Below are positions 57,166 to 64,000 of a stretch of 64,000 nt of DNA, one piece after another; the first letter of the stretch is position 1, and each line of letters opens with the position of its first letter. Made by a program: the position numbers and the translations under genes. Origin of the DNA: Mangrovibacterium diazotrophicum. Its GTDB lineage: Bacteria; Bacteroidota; Bacteroidia; Bacteroidales; Prolixibacteraceae. The notes beneath the pieces are model-generated. The model worked only from the letters and a program-made list of their open reading frames with translations, ran no database searches and was not told the DNA's origin. The stretch lies in assembly GCF_003610535.1 (NCBI RefSeq), contig NZ_RAPN01000002.1:248001-312000 (forward strand), written 5' to 3'.

Positions 57166-58542
57166 TTAAGCTCTTCGTCGAAGCGCTTCATTTTTGATTC
57201 TCTCATCCAGGAAGTTCGACATGAGCAGATCAACCTGTTGCGCGTGTTTCTGAAGGTTCATCAGGGAAATGCCAACCAGTGCTAAAATCATCAATCCGGC
57301 ATAGGATAGGAAAATGACATCCCAACCAAAGTGTGTTTTCAACTGACCCATGAGCCAGGCTCCAAACGAAATACCAATGTTGGAAACCGCCATGTAAAGC
57401 GCAAATTGTGTCGCAGCAATTCGCTTCCAGCACAGTTGCATGGCTATGGCAAATATGGCTACCGTGGCAAAGGTATCGAGCGCGTAGAACAGAATAAAGA
57501 ATCCTTTCACAAACCAGGTCGTCGCCCAATATTCATGAAACAGGGCCATCGACACCGTGAGGGCAAACATTAAAATTGCAAAGAGGGAAATCATTCTTCT
57601 TTTCCCCCAGAAATCAATCATCAGCCCGGCAACTGCCATGGCTAACACACCTGTTATCAAATTCGTAGTTGAAAAGACACTCGAGTAATCAACGTCCGTC
57701 CAATTGAGATTCTGGACGGTAAAAACAGGCAGAATCGCATCCATTAGTCCACTACCGATGGACAAGCAAAGCGCGGCAAATCCCATCGCCAAACTAGCAG
57801 GTAAAAATATAACCTGCAGCAAACTGCGAACAATCGCCCGCCAGTTTTGTGAATCCCAATAAATAGCTTCAGGATCAGCCTTTCCTCTCGACCAGGGAAA
57901 CCGTTTTTCGCAACTCCGTTCTTTCATAAAAACAGGAACGAGCATGATCAAACTTAAAATGGCAGCCAAGGAAATCATCGCCCAGAAATAGCCTTGAGAG
58001 TCAATCAAAAAACTACACAAAGCAACTGTCGCAGCAATTCCCAAAATTTTGGCACCCCACATCAATCCGTTTGCGCGTGCATGCTGACGTCGGGGTAATA
58101 AATCGATCGCCATGCCGTCCGTCGAAACATCCTGGAATACGCCGAACAAGCTGCTCAGAAAGCCAATCACCATTAAAGCAGGTAAATTGCTCAGCGGATT
58201 GGGAACAAAAGCCAAACCTACAAGCCCGGCCGTCAATCCGATTTGCCCGAATAACAGCCAGGGTTTTCGTCGCCCCATTGGCAAATAGGCAAATCGGTCG
58301 GTAAAAGGTGCAGCTATAATTTTTAAGCTCCACGGTAGCGCAATAACGGCAATAAAACCGCTTATTGCTCCCGGAGAAATTCCATTCATCGCAAACCAGG
58401 CCGGTAGCGAATACATGAGTAATCCCTGCGGAATTCCTTGTGCGAAGTACAGCAATGTAAACGCAATGTACCTCAACAAGGCACTTTCCGATAACGATGT
58501 CATAGGGAGGGGTTTTGAATAACCACGGTCCAGAGTTATCAT
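57166..58542 (-). CDS. AmpG-like MFS transporter
   Basis: A 458-residue protein with 12 predicted membrane helices. The first helix region (LYFAQGIPQGLLMYSLPAWF) and the loop RFAYLPMGRRKPWLLFGQ, and FQDVSTDGMAIDLLP, are typical of the AmpG/SLC33 branch of the major facilitator superfamily, which imports muropeptides or related solutes. The true substrate is not known. A downstream ATG at 58503 could be the start. The gene is convergent with nspC with only five bases between stop codons. Confidence 0.88.
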   Translation of the reverse strand: MITLDRGYSKPLPMTSLSESALLRYIAFTLLYFAQGIPQGLLMYSLPAWFAMNGISPGAISGFIAVIALPWSLKIIAAPFTDRFAYLPMGRRKPWLLFGQIGLTAGLVGLAFVPNPLSNLPALMVIGFLSSLFGVFQDVSTDGMAIDLLPRRQHARANGLMWGAKILGIAATVALCSFLIDSQGYFWAMISLAAILSLIMLVPVFMKERSCEKRFPWSRGKADPEAIYWDSQNWRAIVRSLLQVIFLPASLAMGFAALCLSIGSGLMDAILPVFTVQNLNWTDVDYSSVFSTTNLITGVLAMAVAGLMIDFWGKRRMISLFAILMFALTVSMALFHEYWATTWFVKGFFILFYALDTFATVAIFAIAMQLCWKRIAATQFALYMAVSNIGISFGAWLMGQLKTHFGWDVIFLSYAGLMILALVGISLMNLQKHAQQVDLLMSNFLDERIKNEALRRRA

Positions 58543-58813
58543 GTCTGGCGAATTTGAGCGTCCAAAAAATGTATCGTCGTAAATACTAAGTCAGAGTAAT
58601 TCACTATCTCTGTCCGTTTTGAGATAGTTTATCGGGCAATTTCAGACTTAAAGGTACGATATGTGACTAATCCAATGCAAGTCTTTTCACCCGCTATTAG
58701 CAATTAATAACAAAAAACTGTTTATTATTCAGCCTTGGTAAGCTAAACCAATTCAATGTTGAACTGTTTTGTGGGTGAAACCTGACAGGATAAAAAACCA
58801 GGAATTTTGAGAA

Positions 58814-60589
58814 ATGGAAAATAAAAAACAACGCAAAAGAATATCGCTAGCCTCCCTACGTAAAACATTACGACTTTACAAGTTCATGAAACCTTACCGC
58901 GCCGAATTTTTCACGGGGCTGGTATTTCTACTGTTAACAAGTGTCGCCACATTGGCTTTTCCCCGTTTACTCGGTATTTTGGTCGACCTTGGGACAACAG
59001 GAAAGTCGCAGCATGAAATCAACCAGATCGTTTTGGTGTTGGCCGGTGTTTTGGTATTGCAGGCCATTTCCAGTTTTATCCGTACCAACATGTTTGTGCG
59101 GGTAACGTCGAAAACATTGGCATCGATTCGCCAATACACCTACAGCCATTTGATCCGATTACCCATGAGCTTCTTTTTGAAACGTCGGGTCGGAGAATTG
59201 AATAGCCGCATTTCGTCGGACATTTCGCTGCTCGAAGATACATTGACCTCGACCGTTGCTGACTTCTTAAGAACCATGCTGATCATTGCCGGAGGTATTA
59301 CTTTCCTGTTTTTTATCTCAGCCCAACTGACCTTATTTATGTTGGCGGTTTTACCTGTCGTAGTTATCATCGCGGTTGTCTTCGGACGATTCATCAAAGG
59401 ATACTCGAAAAAAGTGCAACAAGGAGTTGCCGACTCGAACACCATTGTCGAAGAAACCCTGCAGGGCGTTCAGAATGTGAAAGCATACGCCAACGAGTTT
59501 TTTGAAATCGGACGCTATACCGGAAAAACAAACGAGGTGGCTGCGACCGGAATAAAAGGTGGAGTTTACCGGGCATCCTTTTCGGCCTTTATGATTGTGG
59601 GCATGTTTGGTGCAATGGTAGCTGTCATTTGGCGAGGCACCAGCATGATTTCGACCGGGCAAATTGATGCCGGACAATTGTTCTCGTTTGTACTTTACAC
59701 TGCCTTTATTGCCGGGATGATGGGTGGTTTGGCCGACGTTTATGCACGTTTGCAAAAAGCCATTGGCGCAACCGAGAACCTATTGGAAATTCTGGACGAG
59801 CCTATCGAAGAGGTAGCTCCTCAAAATCTGATTCCTGCTGAAAAACTATTGAAAGGAAATATCGACTTCCAACACGTTTCTTTCCGCTACCCCAACCGAC
59901 CGGACACAGATATATTGCAAGATATTTCAGTTTCAATCAAGGCCAATCAACAAATTGCACTTGTTGGGCCCAGTGGTGCCGGAAAATCAACAATCGTCAA
60001 CTTGCTGATGAATTTTTATGAGCCAGCTGCCGGAAAAATCCTGATTGATGGTCGGGATATTCAATCAATCCCGCTGACTGAATTGCGTCAGCAAATAGCT
60101 GTGGTTCCGCAGGATGTTTTCCTGTTCGGCGGAACAATTCGCGAAAACATTGCTTACGGTCGTCACGAAGCCAGCAACGAAGAAATTATTGAAGCAGCCA
60201 AAAATGCCAATGCCTGGTCGTTTATTCAGGAATCGCCCCACGGATTGGACAGCCTTGTTGGCGAACGGGGAATCCAGCTATCGGGCGGACAGCGCCAGCG
60301 GATTGCGATTGCCCGTGCCATGCTGAAAAACCCGCGTATTCTGATTTTGGACGAAGCGACCTCTGCGCTCGACTCCGAATCGGAACGCCAGGTTCAGGAA
60401 GCATTGGAAAAACTGATGACCGGACGCACATCCATTGTTATTGCGCACCGCTTGTCAACCATTCGCCAGGCCGACCAGATTTTGGTGCTCGACTTCGGTA
60501 AAATCATTCAAAAAGGAACGCATGCCGAATTGATAGAAGATATTTCCGGTCTGTACTATACGTTGAGCGAACTTCAGTTTACCAACTGA
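58814..60589 (+). CDS. ABC exporter, fused permease and ATPase
   Basis: A 591-residue half-transporter of the MsbA/multidrug type. Six membrane helices (about 38-320) are followed by the ATPase with Walker A GPSGAGKS (385-392), Q-loop VVPQDVFLFGG, signature LSGGQRQR, Walker B ILILDEATSALD and H-loop IVIAHRLST. It acts as a homodimer in the inner membrane. The substrate could be lipid or drug; neighbours give no clue. Confidence 0.95.
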   Translation: MENKKQRKRISLASLRKTLRLYKFMKPYRAEFFTGLVFLLLTSVATLAFPRLLGILVDLGTTGKSQHEINQIVLVLAGVLVLQAISSFIRTNMFVRVTSKTLASIRQYTYSHLIRLPMSFFLKRRVGELNSRISSDISLLEDTLTSTVADFLRTMLIIAGGITFLFFISAQLTLFMLAVLPVVVIIAVVFGRFIKGYSKKVQQGVADSNTIVEETLQGVQNVKAYANEFFEIGRYTGKTNEVAATGIKGGVYRASFSAFMIVGMFGAMVAVIWRGTSMISTGQIDAGQLFSFVLYTAFIAGMMGGLADVYARLQKAIGATENLLEILDEPIEEVAPQNLIPAEKLLKGNIDFQHVSFRYPNRPDTDILQDISVSIKANQQIALVGPSGAGKSTIVNLLMNFYEPAAGKILIDGRDIQSIPLTELRQQIAVVPQDVFLFGGTIRENIAYGRHEASNEEIIEAAKNANAWSFIQESPHGLDSLVGERGIQLSGGQRQRIAIARAMLKNPRILILDEATSALDSESERQVQEALEKLMTGRTSIVIAHRLSTIRQADQILVLDFGKIIQKGTHAELIEDISGLYYTLSELQFTN

Positions 60590-60646
60590 TGGACAAGTTG
60601 GATTTGGAAAAATTGGAACTCGAAACTTGAAACCCGTAACTTCCGA

Positions 60647-61543
60647 CTAACACCCTTTTCCTCCATTTTGACAAGAGTATTCAAACTGCAGGGTCACGTG
60701 AGTAATATTGAAATCGTGGTGCAGGACTTCATTCATCGCCTCATCAATCGATCTTGTTTGGGAAAGTTGAAGATCGGCATTTAGCTCCACATGCGCCTCA
60801 AAATGGATACTGTGGTCGGTTAAGCGCCAGATGTGAATGTGGTATACCTGCTTCACGCCTGCTACCCCTTCAAGCTTCTGCTTCACCACATCGGGATCGA
60901 TCGACGATGGTGCAAACTGCATCAAAATCTCGGTCGATTCTTTCAATAGCTGGTAGGTGTGCACCAACAGGTAAATACTAATTAGAAGGGTCACCAGCGG
61001 ATCAATCCATGTCCAGCCCCATGCCCAAATGAACACGGCTCCTACGATTACCGCTAACGAAGTGAGTGCATCACCCAAGAGGTGCAGGTAAGCTGCTTTC
61101 ACGTTCAAATTACTATCGTGATCGTCGTGCAGTAGAAACACGGAGAAGCCGTTGGCTACAAAACCAAGAAATCCCAGTCCCAGCATCCATTTGAAGTCGA
61201 CTTCCTGAGGGTTGGCAAAACGATCAACCGCCTCAATCATCAGGTAAAACGAAATAGCGATCAACACCAGCGAATTAATGAAAGCAGCCAGTATCTCGGC
61301 CCGTTTGTAGCCAAACGAGTGTTTGGCCGTTTTTTCGCGATGTCCTAACCGATCGGCGATGTATGCCAGCAGTACGGCAACACCATCACTCAAATTGTGA
61401 ATCGCATCCGAAATCAAAGCTAAACTTCCACTAATAACTCCACCGATAACCTGTGCGACTGTAATAACAATATTCAACAAGAAAGTTATACCAAGCCGGT
61501 TGTGCGAATGGTGGTGGTGATGATGTGCGTGATCGTGTCCCAT
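60647..61543 (-). CDS. Cation diffusion facilitator (zinc-type efflux)
   Basis: A 298-residue CDF transporter that exports Zn2+ or similar ions in exchange for protons. The N-terminus is His-rich (MGHDHAHHHHHHSHN), six membrane helices follow, and the metal site residues are present in SDAIHNLSDG (HxxxD, helix 2) and HLLGDALTS (HxxxD, helix 5). The C-terminal cytoplasmic domain has VYHIHIWRLTDHSIHFEAHV. The ATG at 61543 is chosen over one two codons upstream. Confidence 0.95.
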   Translation of the reverse strand: MGHDHAHHHHHHSHNRLGITFLLNIVITVAQVIGGVISGSLALISDAIHNLSDGVAVLLAYIADRLGHREKTAKHSFGYKRAEILAAFINSLVLIAISFYLMIEAVDRFANPQEVDFKWMLGLGFLGFVANGFSVFLLHDDHDSNLNVKAAYLHLLGDALTSLAVIVGAVFIWAWGWTWIDPLVTLLISIYLLVHTYQLLKESTEILMQFAPSSIDPDVVKQKLEGVAGVKQVYHIHIWRLTDHSIHFEAHVELNADLQLSQTRSIDEAMNEVLHHDFNITHVTLQFEYSCQNGGKGC

Positions 61544-61740
61544 AATCAAAATTCTAACGAACTTATATTTTCCTGTTGAAAGTAGTGAAATAAAAACCGA
61601 CAGTCGATTTCTCTCAGCTTTCGGACAAAAACTTCAGAAATTATTTAAAACTCTCCCTGCAATAACAGCTCACAAGTCCTCCCAGTTCTCTATTTGAGTT
61701 TTCAATTTTGAATAATCTTTTCAGACTTCGGCTGAGCTGT

Positions 61741-61748
61741 TATATTTG
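61741..61748 (+). promoter_or_regulatory. Bacteroidota -7 promoter element before trmJ-like gene
   Basis: TATATTTG, an exact TAnnTTTG match, 19 bases before the ATG at 61767. Confidence 0.5.
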
Positions 61749-61766
61749 CATTACAATAGAATACAA

Positions 61767-62459
61767 ATGAAAGTAAGCTTTATTTTGGTTGAGCCTGCCG
61801 TTCCTGAAAATGTAGGCGCCGCAGCACGAGCAATGAAAACGATGGGATTTGCGGATATGCGGCTGGTCAATCCCTGCGACCATTTGAGCGAGCCGGCCCG
61901 TTGGCTGGCGCACGCCTCAAACGACATTCTTGAGAATGCTTTGGTTTTTCCGGATTTTGAAGAGGCTGTCAAAGATCTTGACTTTATTATCGGCACATCG
62001 GCCAAGCAGCGCGGGGTAAAAGAAGACTATTACTCAACCCGCGACCTCGTTAAAATCATTCAAACCAAAGGTAAGTCTGTCAAACATTTGGGAATTGTTT
62101 TTGGGCGGGAAGACAGCGGTTTACGCAACGAGGAACTCCGCCGTTGCGATATGGTGAGCACTGTTCCCTTGCAAACCACCTACCCCAGCCTCAACCTGGC
62201 ACAGGCCATCATGCTTTATGCGTATGAGCTCAGCCAAATCCATCAATCCGCAGAGATAGAGGAAAAACCCGAAGTGAATGAAAACGGATTTCGGGCACTG
62301 AAAGATAAAAGCAGCAAACTACTGCTCGAGCTTGATTTTAAAGAAGAGTCAGCGATTTACCCCCGCATCTTGGAACGACTAAACCTGTTGGGTGAGAGTG
62401 ACATTCACCTGTTACATTCTATTTGCAACAAATATTTTGAGAAAATGAGTAAAACCTGA
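61767..62459 (+). CDS. trmJ: TrmJ-like tRNA 2'-O-methyltransferase (SPOUT family)
   Basis: A 230-residue SPOUT methyltransferase. Motif 1 (EPAVPENVGAAARAMKTMGF), motif 2 (GIVFGREDSGLRNEEL) and motif 3 (VPLQTTYPSLNLAQAIMLYAYEL) are complete, and the length and C-terminal tail fit TrmJ, which methylates nucleotide 32 of tRNA. An RNA methyltransferase for another site is possible. The ATG at 61767 is preferred over an in-frame TTG seven codons upstream that lies in the promoter. Confidence 0.88.
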   Translation: MKVSFILVEPAVPENVGAAARAMKTMGFADMRLVNPCDHLSEPARWLAHASNDILENALVFPDFEEAVKDLDFIIGTSAKQRGVKEDYYSTRDLVKIIQTKGKSVKHLGIVFGREDSGLRNEELRRCDMVSTVPLQTTYPSLNLAQAIMLYAYELSQIHQSAEIEEKPEVNENGFRALKDKSSKLLLELDFKEESAIYPRILERLNLLGESDIHLLHSICNKYFEKMSKT

Positions 62460-62512
62460 TGCAACGTTCCGCAAAAGCGTGTCGTCTTTCAATCAAAGTA
62501 AGCTGTTAAACC

Positions 62513-63070
62513 TTGGAAGCACAGTACAAAAACATTCACCAGGACATTATTGACCAGTGCAAACTGGGCAGCCGCGACGCACAATTTCAGCTGTATAAAT
62601 TGTACTACAAATCGATGTACAATACCAGCCTGCGAATTGTGGCCAACAGCAACGACGCGGAAGATATCATGCAGGAATCGTTTTTAAGTGCTTTCCGAAA
62701 GCTTGACACTTACGAAGGAAAAGTTAGTTTTGGCGCCTGGCTAAAGAAAATTGTGGTCAACCGTTCTTTGGATTATTTGAAAAAACGTCGCGTCGTTTTC
62801 GAGGAAATCAACGAGCGCGTGATGGACGAGGAACCGGATCCGCGGATGGAGATTCGGGAAATTGACCTGAACAAGCTGAAAAAAGCCGTAATGCAATTGC
62901 CGGAAGGTTATCGCGTCGTCCTGAGTCTTTACCTACTCGAGGGCTACGATCACGACGAAATATCTGAAATCCTGAACATCACCAATGTTTCGTCGCGCAC
63001 GCAATTGTTACGGGCTAAAAAGAAACTGCGGGATATTCTGGTCAAGGACGAACTGTTTTCCTTCAACTAA
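62513..63070 (+). CDS. ECF RNA polymerase sigma factor, TTG start
   Basis: A 185-residue ECF sigma-70 factor. Region 2 covers about 25-95 (DAEDIMQESFLSAFRKLD, FGAWLKKIVVNRSLDYLKKRR) and region 4 about 125-180 (LPEGYRVVLSLYLLEGYDHDEISEILNIT, SSRTQLLRAKKKL). The only start codon before region 2 is TTG; an in-frame TAA lies two codons upstream and the first ATG is inside region 2. The next gene, 23 bases on, encodes a membrane-anchored protein that may be its anti-sigma factor. Confidence 0.93.
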   Translation: MEAQYKNIHQDIIDQCKLGSRDAQFQLYKLYYKSMYNTSLRIVANSNDAEDIMQESFLSAFRKLDTYEGKVSFGAWLKKIVVNRSLDYLKKRRVVFEEINERVMDEEPDPRMEIREIDLNKLKKAVMQLPEGYRVVLSLYLLEGYDHDEISEILNITNVSSRTQLLRAKKKLRDILVKDELFSFN

Positions 63071-63093
63071 AAGATGGAATGTAAAAAAGCAAC

Positions 63094-63663
63094 ATGATGA
63101 ACGATTTTGATGACATACTGGAAAAAACCTTTCGCGACAACAAAGCGATATTCGAAGAGGACGCTCCCCCGGGGCACTTCGAACGGTTTGAGCAACGGCT
63201 GAACCAACAGCACATTCGCCCGTTTTACCGGCAACGTAAGTTTTACCTGCGGGTTGCTGCAGCAGTTGTTTTTGTGCTGCTGGTCGGCAACCAGGTTCGC
63301 ATGTACATGGATCGCCCGGCCGAGCAGCCGGCAACACTTTCGAGCGTTTCGCCTGAATACCGCGAAGCTGAATTTTATTACACAACATCCATCGACGAGG
63401 GAATGCGCCACTGGAAGCGACTGACAGCCGACGGTGAGATTTCTCAGGAAGAGCAGGATATGATGAAACAGGAAATTGCCGAATTCGACGCAACCTATAA
63501 ACGATTGCAGGAAGAACTCGCAGCGAATCCAGAAGACGAGCGCGTCATCAATGCGATGCTCGAGCTTTACCAAACCCGGTTGAGCATCATCAACCTGATC
63601 ATTAACAAACTGGAAGACATTAAAAAATTAAAAGAAAATAACCATGATGAAAGTGAAATTTAA
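63094..63663 (+). CDS. Single-pass membrane protein, putative anti-sigma factor
   Basis: A 189-residue protein with a cytoplasmic N-terminus (1-48), one membrane helix (about 50-66, LRVAAAVVFVLLVGNQV) and a helical, charged periplasmic part. This layout and its place directly after the ECF sigma gene fit an anti-sigma factor, although the N-terminus has no zinc-binding ZAS motif. A second ATG follows the first directly. It overlaps the next gene by 20 bases. Confidence 0.78.
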   Translation: MMNDFDDILEKTFRDNKAIFEEDAPPGHFERFEQRLNQQHIRPFYRQRKFYLRVAAAVVFVLLVGNQVRMYMDRPAEQPATLSSVSPEYREAEFYYTTSIDEGMRHWKRLTADGEISQEEQDMMKQEIAEFDATYKRLQEELAANPEDERVINAMLELYQTRLSIINLIINKLEDIKKLKENNHDESEI

Positions 63664-64000
63664 AATCCTGATTGCCCTGCTGGCTCTGCTGCCGCTTGGT
63701 TTGAAAGCCGAAGATTACAGCAAAACAATCCACAAGGGCTACACAACGTCTCAAATTACGGCACTCGATGTTAGCAACAAATTCGGGACGATTGAGATTA
63801 ACGATTTTGGCGGCGACTCGGTTACCGTTGACGTAACAATTACCGTTGAATCGAACAGTGAAGGACGTGCGGCACAGCTCATGAACCTGATTCAAATTAA
63901 CATCAACCGCAGCGGCAGTGTGCTGAACGCGCAAACGGTCATTAGTGATGACTTCAAATCGAAACAAAACTTTTCGATCGATTACAAAATCAACATCCCT
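63644..64000 (+). CDS. Secreted protein, start only (cut by window edge)
   Basis: The visible 119 residues have a signal peptide (MMKVKFKILIALLALLPLGLKAE) followed by a beta-rich start with alternating strands (LDVSNKFGTIEINDFGGDSVTVDVTITVE), like the beta-helix proteins of the DUF4097/head-GIN type. The start lies inside the end of the preceding gene. It is the third gene of the sigma-factor operon and is probably the envelope protein or target linked to that system. Confidence 0.8.
   Translation, partial: MMKVKFKILIALLALLPLGLKAEDYSKTIHKGYTTSQITALDVSNKFGTIEINDFGGDSVTVDVTITVESNSEGRAAQLMNLIQININRSGSVLNAQTVISDDFKSKQNFSIDYKINIP

Overview
The window reads as chromosomal DNA of a member of the Bacteroidota, most likely a free-living or marine Bacteroidales/Marinilabiliales-type organism. 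Reasons: a FeoA-FeoB fusion, DUF4293 and DUF6913-type proteins known mainly from this phylum, the zapA-rny pair, an SLC13/CysD/CysN sulfate cluster, general lack of Shine-Dalgarno sites, and several upstream matches to the Bacteroidota -7 promoter element TAnnTTTG. The assignment below phylum level is inference.

1-18.7 kb is mostly core chromosome: the 5' end of feoAB, a thiamine-binding protein, two near-identical tRNA-Arg(ACG) genes that flank a small secreted-protein gene, tRNA-Lys, an SLC13 permease followed by cysD and cysN (sulfate uptake and activation), rny with zapA and a coiled-coil protein, an M23 peptidase, class I fumarase, a class IV aminotransferase, a hybrid-free histidine kinase, ridA and a LuxR-type regulator.

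18.7-51.9 kb is the main feature: an unbroken run of 22 genes on the minus strand, with gaps of about 70 bases or less, that encodes an extracellular contractile injection system (eCIS; relatives are Afp, PVC, MACs and the Bacteroidota AlgoCIS). In transcription order it holds a Pvc16-type cap protein, an unknown protein, two sheath proteins, two tube-type proteins, a 54-residue DUF5908 protein, a LysM hub adaptor, a VgrG-like spike, a PAAR tip, a gp25 protein, two very large baseplate wedge proteins, a large protein with an Ig-like domain, a tape-measure-type protein and an AAA+ ATPase. These are followed by an accessory half that is the most likely place for cargo and host interface: a DUF4157 protein carrying a second, M35-like metallopeptidase domain; a signal-less S8 protease with two P domains; a three-gene envelope module (membrane protein, secreted protein, TPR lipoprotein); and a patatin-like phospholipase. 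The operon ends at a hairpin shared with the convergent LuxR gene.

52-64 kb returns to core genes: ligA, a DUF6913-type protein, dapA, nspC, an AmpG-like MFS transporter, an ABC exporter, a zinc-type CDF transporter, a TrmJ-like methyltransferase, and an ECF sigma factor with a membrane-anchored partner and a secreted protein cut by the window end.

The features most worth follow-up are the cargo candidates, the envelope module, and the unusual insertions in the structural proteins: a six-copy repeat in the 1659-residue wedge protein, a helix-hairpin-helix-like segment in the 1171-residue wedge protein, and a beta-rich module shared by one sheath protein and its unknown neighbour.
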